Assembly: GCA_031276985.1 (NCBI GenBank)
Contig: JAISMA010000247.1
Coordinates: 1-11,747 of the forward strand
Length of the DNA: 11,747 nucleotides
DNA from: Helicobacteraceae bacterium
Lineage (GTDB): Bacteria > Campylobacterota > Campylobacteria > Campylobacterales > SZUA-545
Direction of reading: 5' to 3'
In this document: piece by piece, positions 6,180-11,747 of the stretch
Layout of the letters: each line of letters begins with the position of its first letter
How positions within the stretch are numbered: the first letter of the stretch is position 1
Position numbers and translations under genes: made by a program
The notes under the pieces: generated by a model
Told to the model about the DNA's origin: nothing
Database searches by the model: none
The model's input: the letters and a program-made list of their open reading frames with translations, nothing else

Positions 6180-9100
6180 ATGGATATGAGGAAAGCCTTC
6201 GAGGGATTCGATTTTGATAGCGCGAGCGAGGAGGATATACTTAATCGCACGGCGGCGCTTTACAAACGAGAAAACCCTAACGCGACGGATGCGGAATTAA
6301 AAGAGTTTGCGCTTAGATACGCGCCGCGCAAAACCGCCGCGCCTACCGCGCCCGCGCCGCAAGAGGCAAGTTTGACGGGCGAAGGCGGACAAGGAATAGA
6401 TTCCGCGCCGATAGCGCAAGACGAACAAAGCGAAAGCGCGACTCCCGACGCGCCCGCCGCGCCGCAAAATCCAATCGCGCCGACAATCGCGCCCGACGCG
6501 CCCGCCGACGATAGATCGGCGTTTGATACGATTGTCGCCGATGTGAAAAAAACGGCGAGCGAATTGGAAGCGGCGCAAACGCCGCAAAGCCCGCCAACGC
6601 AAACGACAATCGCGCAAACGCCGCAAAGCCCGCAAGCGCAAACGACGGTTCCAGACTGGCCGCAAGAAAACGGCGCGAACGTAGGGCTTGACGGCAGACC
6701 AATTCCAGAACCGCCCGAATGGAGTGAGCCTACCGAAATGTCGTGGGGCGAGGCGATCGGCGAAGGCGTACTAAGAGCATTTAAAGACCCGACTAATCCG
6801 ATCGGATACGCCTATCAAGCGTCTAGACTCGCGGGAAAAGCGGTCGAGGGCGTAGGCGAGTTTGCGGATAGCATTAACGCGCAAGCCGAACAGATTCGCC
6901 AACAAATACACAGTCCTGCCGAAATAGAGGCGCAGAACGAAAACGCCGCGATTTACAGCGATCCAAACCAGCCGCTTGGCGCTCGCGCCCGCGCTTACGG
7001 CAAAAACGCGCTAAGTTTTATATCCGCGCCGTTTGTGGAAGTTCCGCTAGACGCGGCAGGCAATATCATCAATAAGTTGCGCGGCGAAAAAACGTCGTTT
7101 GAAAAAACGTGGGAAGAAAAACAAGAGGAGCGTAGCACTTGGTTTAACGATAACGATCAAGTCGTGTTATACGCGCTAATGCGCCCTGCGGGTGGATATG
7201 ATGGCGTATTCGCACATTTTACGGGCGGCAAACCCGATCCTGAAGCCGTAAAAAAATATAACGAGCAGGTATTTGAACGCTTTCATCATAAATTTGATTT
7301 TAAGATTATGCAGTCAACGGGCGAATTATTGGCGAGACCAAAAGGAAGCGATCTGCCGTTCAAGAGTATTCACGGCGATTTATTCGACGGCAACGCTTTT
7401 ACTAACGGCATGGCGGCGTTCTTTCCTGAACTCAGCGCTACGGTAACGGGCGATATTCTCACTTATTGGGCTTTGAAAAAAGCGGGCGCGATTGGCAAAT
7501 TCGGGCAAAAAATCGCGGGAAGCAAAAAGGCGCAAGAAGCCGTCGCTATTTTAGGCGCGATCGGCGCGGCTCCCGTTTATGGCGCGGGCGGGCGGGCTTT
7601 GCAGATCGCTTCAACGGGGCAGGAAATGTCCGACGAGGAGTATTGGAAGCAGATCACGGGCGGCTCTGTGGATAACGTAATAGCGACGATGATCGGTTAC
7701 GGAGCGCCTTCGCTCTTTCGCGGAGCGTGGCAGGGCGCGAAAAACGTCGGCGGTAAAATCGCGTATTACATGCCGCAATCTATAGAGTCTGGAGCGACAA
7801 AGTTTGCGAATAGATATATTTATAAGACTGCGGACAAAATCGCGCTGGCAAATCAAGAACGCGCCGAAATAGAGGCTTTAGCCAAAGACTTTGGCGCGAC
7901 GGATAACAGATTAGGGCATTTTGCCAACACGGAGGAAGGTCGGCGAACGCTCGCCTTCTTTCCAACAAACGCGACCGCCCTGCGCCAAACCGCAATCGAC
8001 GACGCGGATGCGCTGATGAAAACTCTACTTGCTAAATTAAATATATCGCCCGAACAATCCCGCGATGCGTTTAAGTTTATCATCGGCGGAATGCGCCGCG
8101 TAAAACGATATTACGAGGCTCTTTACGACGGCGCTAGCAGTCTGCTTATCAAAAAGGCGGGCGGGATTACCGTGAAAGGCTCAAGCGAAACGCTAGAGGC
8201 TATCGCAAAAGCGACGCGAGAAATAGAATACCCCGCGAATATGGTCGGCGTTAGATCGGAAGCAATCAATACGGAGTTCAATAGAGACGCTTCAAGCGCG
8301 TTATCAACGCTCGCCGCGTTTTTTAGGCAGGACGGAAAGATAAAAAACGAATTCACGCTTGAAGGATTATTTAGGCTTCAAAGAACGCTGAACGATCTTT
8401 ACGGCAAACACGCCGACAAGTTCAGTTTTTCGCAAAAAGAGCATATCAACACGATACGCAAGGCGATTTACAAAGACATAGAAACCGCGTTAAAAGCGTC
8501 GCGTTTGCCCAACGAGGTTAAAACGGAAGCGATTGATTTATGGCGCGGCGTAAATAAAGAATACTCGCAATATAAACGCATAACGCAAGACACGCGGATC
8601 ATTAAAGAGTTGCTACAAAATAAAGAGTTTGACGCGGGCAGATGGGTTGAGGATATGCTTTCATTCGGCGGCGCAATCGACAAAGACAACATCGCCGCTT
8701 TAGCAAAAATGGCACAGCTAATAAGACAGAAGCGCCCGACGGAAATGAAGCGGTTCTACGACGCGATAGCAAACGGCATGATAAACGCCGCTAGAACGCC
8801 CGCGAACGAAGTCGCGCACGCGAAATTTTACACCGATTGGGAAACGTTTTTGAAGCTGTGGAAATCAATTGACGCGGGCGCGAAAAAGCAGATATTCGCC
8901 GATGATCTAGGCAAACACTATCTAAAAACGCTTAACTCTCTTGAAACTATCGCCGAAAGAGAAGCTCTGTTGCAAGGCGTTTTATTCAAAGGGACGTTAA
9001 GCGAAGCGGGTCGGCAACATTCGCTCGCGAGCCGCATTTGGCTGTTTAGCCGACGATACGCGCTCGGCGTTATATTTTTGGATCGTATCGCGCCTTATTG

Positions 9101-11747
9101 GATTAGATCGTTAGCTTTTACGCGCTATCTAAACTCGCTCGCGCAAAAAACGAGATTTGAGCCAATGGCAAACGACGGGCTAATTAACAAATTGGCTAAC
9201 GACGCGGCGAAAAATCGCGGCGACGGCATAACCTTTGCCGACGTGAAGGCGCTCAAAGCGGCGATCGCGCAACTTGAAAAGATAGGGCAAAACCAACCGC
9301 CGAACCCGACGAGGCAAGAGGTAATCGACGCGATCGACGAAAACCTTATCGAAGCGCAAAGACTGCTGGGATTTGAACCGCGCCCGCTGATTGAATACCG
9401 CCCTAACTTCATACTAGTCGACGACGCGCTTCCGCCGAATGCGCCGCGCAATTCGCCCGACGCGCCAAACGGAAACGGCGGAGGCGGGAACGGAAACGGC
9501 GGAGGCAACGGCGGAGGCGGCGGAGGCGGGAACGGAAGCGGAGGCGGTGGCGGGAACGGAAGCGGAGGCGGCGGCAAACCAAATAATCCAAACAATCCGA
9601 CCGACGACGGCTGGGATTTACCGCCCTTTGATCCAAACCTTCCTGCGAATATAATCGACGATACGGCAAACGTAGCGGCGCGACAAACGGGCGAACGGGG
9701 AAGCGGCGGCGGAAGCTGGGACGATTTACCGCCCGCTCCCGAATTCGATCCGAACGTTAACCTTGTCCGCGATAGCGCGGCGCAAGCGGCGACGACGAAG
9801 CCATCGACGATTAGAGCGGGAGGGACGGATACTTCGCGATCGGCGACGGCGGGCGAACCAATGACGGAAATGCAAAGGCGCGAAGCAAACGAAGCGGCGA
9901 AACAAGCGGAGGAAAAGGCGCAAAGAGCGATCGCGCTTGAAACCAATACCGCGCCGCTTGATTCAACGCCCGCGATTAAAACGGGCGAACTTGTGGATTA
10001 TGACAACGGAATAAACGCGGTCGTGGAATATAAACTCGTACCCACAAGATTGATTAACACCGTGCTTAAACTAGACGGCAAAGTGCAATTTCGCACGAAA
10101 AAAAATGACGACGTAATAAATGCCATTCATAAAAATTTCAACGCCGCCGCGCACTTTGCCCCGCAAGGATCATACGCGGGAACGCCCATCGTTAATCGCT
10201 TTGGCGAACCGTTAGCGGGCAATCATCGCGCCGAAGCTATCAAGCGAATGAGAGGCGAGCAATACGAGCGTTATCTTGAAGGCTTAAAAAAATACTATCC
10301 CGAAGCCGCGCAATCTATCAAAGACGGCGAAACGTTTATGCTGGTTAGAGTGATAAACGAGGCGGACGAGGAGACGGCGGCGCGATTAGCGAAACTTAGC
10401 AATAAGGGCGCGGTTAAAGGCGAGGCGGAAAAGATAACGGTTGACGAGGCGACATTCAAAGACAAGCTCGACAAACTGTTTGAAAAACCGCAAAAGATCG
10501 AAAGTCAAACGGCGTTAAAAAATCTGCTAGACGCTAAGAACGAGCTTGATAGCAACAGGGCGATGATCGGCAGGCTAAACGAGGAACTACCGAATGCGAT
10601 CGACGAATACATAAATATATTCAAAGACGATACGTCGTTTAAGGATATGATTTACAATAACGCATACGGGCTGTTCAATTTGCGACAAGCCGCGATAAAC
10701 GCGCCGAAAGCGGCGGCGGTCGATTTAACGCCGATCTTGCCAATGGCAGTGCGGCGAATGGCGTTAAGCGGGCGCAACAATAAACAAAACGCAAACGATC
10801 TCGCGGCGGATTACATAGATCGCTTAAAGAATTACGGCGGGCGCGACGTTGAAGGCAACTTGATAACGCCCGACGATTTAGCCGCAGATATTGTAGGATT
10901 GGCGCTTAGGCGGTTTAGGGGATTATCAAGCGAGGGATCGGGCGACTTCAGAAAAAAGATCGAAGCGTTAGAGGCTTTGGCGCAAGCAACGAAACAGGGA
11001 AATCTGCTGGGCGAAGCCGCGCATCCAGACAGACTCGACGCGGCGCTTGTGTTGTTTGGCGAAAACAATCATGAGATAAATAATGCGGTGGCATTGATGC
11101 GCGAGCGCCAAGCGCGAACGACTCCGCCAACGCGCCCTTTAGATAACGGAGCGCCGACTCCTAAAACCGAAGCGGCAAAAACGCAAGAGCAAGCGGCAAA
11201 AACGGCTGATCGAAAGTCCGACTTTATAAATAGCCAAAAAACCGAACCAACGCCGACGGCGACTGAAACGCCCGAACCGAAAAACTACATTCAAGAGGCA
11301 ATGGCGGCGGATCGAAAGAAAAGGGAGCAAGACAGAGCCAACGCGACGGCGGCGTATTGGGAAAAGCGAAAATCGCAAACGCCGACAGACGCGGCGCAAG
11401 AGCAAGCGAAGGCGCAAAAGGAAGCGGCGCTTAAACAAGAGGAGCATGCGCTTAAATCTATCTTTGGCTATTACAATAAAATCCGCTCAAACAAAGTTTT
11501 CGTAGGCGACTTCCGCGCTAATAGTTTATTGGAAGAATTAAGAGCGGCGGCGTATGCTAGAGATATAGGCAGATTGGAAACGTTTGTTAAAAAACGTTTA
11601 CAGCATAACGACCCAGAGGACTTCCGCGATCTTGCTCAATCTATGATCGACGCGATAAACGCGACGGAAAAAGTAAAGACGCGAATGCCCGCGCTTCCAG
11701 AAGCCTATAGACAAGAGGTGGAAGCCGCGATAAGCCAACTCGACCAC
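6180..11747 (+). CDS. Giant phage polyvalent protein with ParB-like domain (3' end missing)
   Basis: An unbroken frame of 1856 codons with no stop before the window edge. The ATG at 6180 has GAAGGG (6168-6173) about 6 bases upstream; an ATG at 6186 is a weaker alternative. Layout: 1-48 charged helical start (FEGFDFDSASEED); 49-181 Pro/Ala/Gln/Thr-rich disorder with a 13-residue tandem repeat; about 185-1090 mostly helical, with hydrophobic patches near 411-475 and 952-980 and a long Arg/Lys/Leu helical region about 690-800; 1097-1132 Gly/Asn/Ser linker; a duplicated Trp-Asp-Leu-Pro-Pro segment at 1145-1210; a ParB-superfamily domain about 1280-1440 with its helical follow-on to about 1635; 1640-1760 charged coiled coil; then another helical segment. 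Such polyvalent proteins are thought to be packaged and injected with phage DNA. The location downstream of virion genes agrees. Which steps it performs in the cell is unknown. Confidence 0.8.
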   Translation, partial: MDMRKAFEGFDFDSASEEDILNRTAALYKRENPNATDAELKEFALRYAPRKTAAPTAPAPQEASLTGEGGQGIDSAPIAQDEQSESATPDAPAAPQNPIAPTIAPDAPADDRSAFDTIVADVKKTASELEAAQTPQSPPTQTTIAQTPQSPQAQTTVPDWPQENGANVGLDGRPIPEPPEWSEPTEMSWGEAIGEGVLRAFKDPTNPIGYAYQASRLAGKAVEGVGEFADSINAQAEQIRQQIHSPAEIEAQNENAAIYSDPNQPLGARARAYGKNALSFISAPFVEVPLDAAGNIINKLRGEKTSFEKTWEEKQEERSTWFNDNDQVVLYALMRPAGGYDGVFAHFTGGKPDPEAVKKYNEQVFERFHHKFDFKIMQSTGELLARPKGSDLPFKSIHGDLFDGNAFTNGMAAFFPELSATVTGDILTYWALKKAGAIGKFGQKIAGSKKAQEAVAILGAIGAAPVYGAGGRALQIASTGQEMSDEEYWKQITGGSVDNVIATMIGYGAPSLFRGAWQGAKNVGGKIAYYMPQSIESGATKFANRYIYKTADKIALANQERAEIEALAKDFGATDNRLGHFANTEEGRRTLAFFPTNATALRQTAIDDADALMKTLLAKLNISPEQSRDAFKFIIGGMRRVKRYYEALYDGASSLLIKKAGGITVKGSSETLEAIAKATREIEYPANMVGVRSEAINTEFNRDASSALSTLAAFFRQDGKIKNEFTLEGLFRLQRTLNDLYGKHADKFSFSQKEHINTIRKAIYKDIETALKASRLPNEVKTEAIDLWRGVNKEYSQYKRITQDTRIIKELLQNKEFDAGRWVEDMLSFGGAIDKDNIAALAKMAQLIRQKRPTEMKRFYDAIANGMINAARTPANEVAHAKFYTDWETFLKLWKSIDAGAKKQIFADDLGKHYLKTLNSLETIAEREALLQGVLFKGTLSEAGRQHSLASRIWLFSRRYALGVIFLDRIAPYWIRSLAFTRYLNSLAQKTRFEPMANDGLINKLANDAAKNRGDGITFADVKALKAAIAQLEKIGQNQPPNPTRQEVIDAIDENLIEAQRLLGFEPRPLIEYRPNFILVDDALPPNAPRNSPDAPNGNGGGGNGNGGGNGGGGGGGNGSGGGGGNGSGGGGKPNNPNNPTDDGWDLPPFDPNLPANIIDDTANVAARQTGERGSGGGSWDDLPPAPEFDPNVNLVRDSAAQAATTKPSTIRAGGTDTSRSATAGEPMTEMQRREANEAAKQAEEKAQRAIALETNTAPLDSTPAIKTGELVDYDNGINAVVEYKLVPTRLINTVLKLDGKVQFRTKKNDDVINAIHKNFNAAAHFAPQGSYAGTPIVNRFGEPLAGNHRAEAIKRMRGEQYERYLEGLKKYYPEAAQSIKDGETFMLVRVINEADEETAARLAKLSNKGAVKGEAEKITVDEATFKDKLDKLFEKPQKIESQTALKNLLDAKNELDSNRAMIGRLNEELPNAIDEYINIFKDDTSFKDMIYNNAYGLFNLRQAAINAPKAAAVDLTPILPMAVRRMALSGRNNKQNANDLAADYIDRLKNYGGRDVEGNLITPDDLAADIVGLALRRFRGLSSEGSGDFRKKIEALEALAQATKQGNLLGEAAHPDRLDAALVLFGENNHEINNAVALMRERQARTTPPTRPLDNGAPTPKTEAAKTQEQAAKTADRKSDFINSQKTEPTPTATETPEPKNYIQEAMAADRKKREQDRANATAAYWEKRKSQTPTDAAQEQAKAQKEAALKQEEHALKSIFGYYNKIRSNKVFVGDFRANSLLEELRAAAYARDIGRLETFVKKRLQHNDPEDFRDLAQSMIDAINATEKVKTRMPALPEAYRQEVEAAISQLDH
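6573..6650 (+). repeat. 39-base tandem duplication in the giant gene
   Basis: Two adjacent 39-base units, 6573-6611 and 6612-6650, encode AQTPQSPPTQTTI and AQTPQSPQAQTTV (residues 132-144 and 145-157). The first 22 bases of the two units are identical and the rest differ at only a few positions, so the duplication looks recent. It lies in the Pro/Gln/Thr-rich disordered part of the protein, where length changes should be tolerated. Confidence 0.85.
9468..9575 (+). repeat. Gly/Asn/Ser linker tract in the giant gene
   Basis: Thirty-six successive codons encode only Gly, Asn and Ser (residues 1097-1132), built from irregular GGA/GGC and AAC/AGC triplets. It separates the long helical N-terminal part from the ParB-containing C-terminal part and is a classic flexible inter-domain linker. 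The irregular mix of Gly codons suggests repeat slippage followed by point mutation. The long Pro-rich open frame on the opposite strand here is a shadow of this tract. Confidence 0.85.
9612..9800 (+). repeat. Imperfect duplication of a Trp-Asp-Leu-Pro-Pro segment
   Basis: Two related segments start at Trp1145 (base 9612) and Trp1180 (base 9717), 35 residues apart: WDLPPFDPNLPANIIDDTAN and WDDLPPAPEFDPNVNLVRDS, each followed by Ala-rich residues and Gln. Their shared order is Trp-Asp, Leu-Pro-Pro, Phe-Asp-Pro-Asn, Asp, Ala. They follow the Gly linker and may be short docking motifs rather than folded domains. Confidence 0.6.
10017..10502 (+). other. ddrB-like ParB-superfamily domain in the giant protein
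   Basis: Residues about 1280-1440 follow the ParB-superfamily plan. An opening strand (EYKLVPTRLI) is followed by a helix, then GTPIVNRFGEPLAGNHRAEA, whose Gly-Asn-His-Arg (1347-1350) takes the place of the family's Gly-Asn-Gly-Arg near the nucleotide-binding site. A helix with Tyr-Glu-Arg-Tyr-Leu comes next, then the strand FMLVRVINEAD, and an Asn-containing helix (LAKLSNKGAVKGEAEKI). This sequence of elements is that of the ddrB-like ParB domain found in phage and plasmid polyvalent proteins. ParB folds bind CTP or act as nucleases or ATPases in different members; which applies here cannot be told from sequence. The change of the third signature residue to His is noted but may be neutral. 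Confidence 0.75.

Noticed and set aside
6297..6702. Two overlapping Arg-rich open frames on the - strand
   Set aside because: They lie opposite the GCG/CCG/CAA-rich disordered part of the giant gene and consist of low-complexity Arg/Leu/Ala sequence, as expected from antisense reading of that composition.
9256..9935. GCGATCGC octamers (cyanobacterial HIP1-like) within the giant gene
   Set aside because: Only two clear copies were seen, and both arise from common GCG-ATC-GCG codons; there is no genome-wide abundance to support a HIP1-type signal or a cyanobacterial host.
9125..9946. 273-codon open frame on the - strand with Pro-Pro-Leu-Pro-Phe repeats
   Set aside because: It is the reverse complement of the Gly/Asn/Ser linker and surrounding Ala-rich codons of the giant gene; it has no ribosome binding site context and its repeats are explained by the GGC/GGA codons on the + strand.
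1..11747. CRISPR array, tRNA, insertion sequence or attachment site
   Set aside because: No spaced direct repeats, cloverleaf-like segment, transposase or integrase sequence was seen; the coding block is continuous.

Overview
The window holds one continuous, tightly packed block of virion structural genes from a tailed double-stranded DNA phage or prophage. All genes are on the + strand, with gaps of 0 to about 30 bases, several stop/start overlaps and repeated AAAGGAG-type ribosome binding sites. The firmest anchor is a major capsid protein (1015-2145) of the DUF4043 / N4-gp56-like type. No integrase, repressor, lysis, replication or host gene is visible, so the window cannot say whether the phage is lytic or integrated. 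The host is not identifiable with confidence: genes are rich in GCG/CGC/GAC codons but keep many AAA/TTA/ATA codons and lie beside an AT-rich leader. I suspect a Campylobacterota-like or similar anaerobic host, but this is a guess.

Layout. 1-85: AT-rich leader (27 G+C in 85 bases) with a 39-base hairpin next to a strong Shine-Dalgarno sequence. 86-987: two acidic, helical, probably scaffold-like proteins that share the same C-terminal peptide (DEYLK-x-[LI]-G-[IV]-K). 1015-2145: major capsid protein. 2148-2889: a possible capsid decoration protein and a small protein with a repeated acidic tail. 2905-3489: head-tail adaptor candidate. 3500-3925: all-helical protein of unknown role. 3925-5922: 665-residue protein in the position of a tail nozzle or ejection protein, with an unusual C-terminal membrane segment. 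5943-6167: 74-residue protein like a small internal virion/ejection component. 6180 to the window end: one open reading frame of at least 1856 codons with no stop.

The giant protein is the main result. It joins a Pro/Ala/Gln-rich N-terminal region, a long helical region with hydrophobic patches, a 36-residue Gly/Asn/Ser linker, a duplicated Trp-Asp-Leu-Pro-Pro segment, a ddrB-like ParB-superfamily domain (G-x-P-I-V ... GNHR) with its usual helical follow-on, and a charged coiled-coil region leading into a further helical segment cut by the window edge. This is the architecture of phage 'polyvalent proteins', thought to enter the cell with the DNA. Its place after the capsid, adaptor and tail-like genes matches where T7-like podoviruses encode internal core/ejection proteins. 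The gene order as a whole (scaffold, capsid, adaptor, tail-like, small ejection-like, giant internal protein) therefore suggests a short-tailed phage, although family assignments beyond the capsid, the adaptor and the ParB domain rest on inference.
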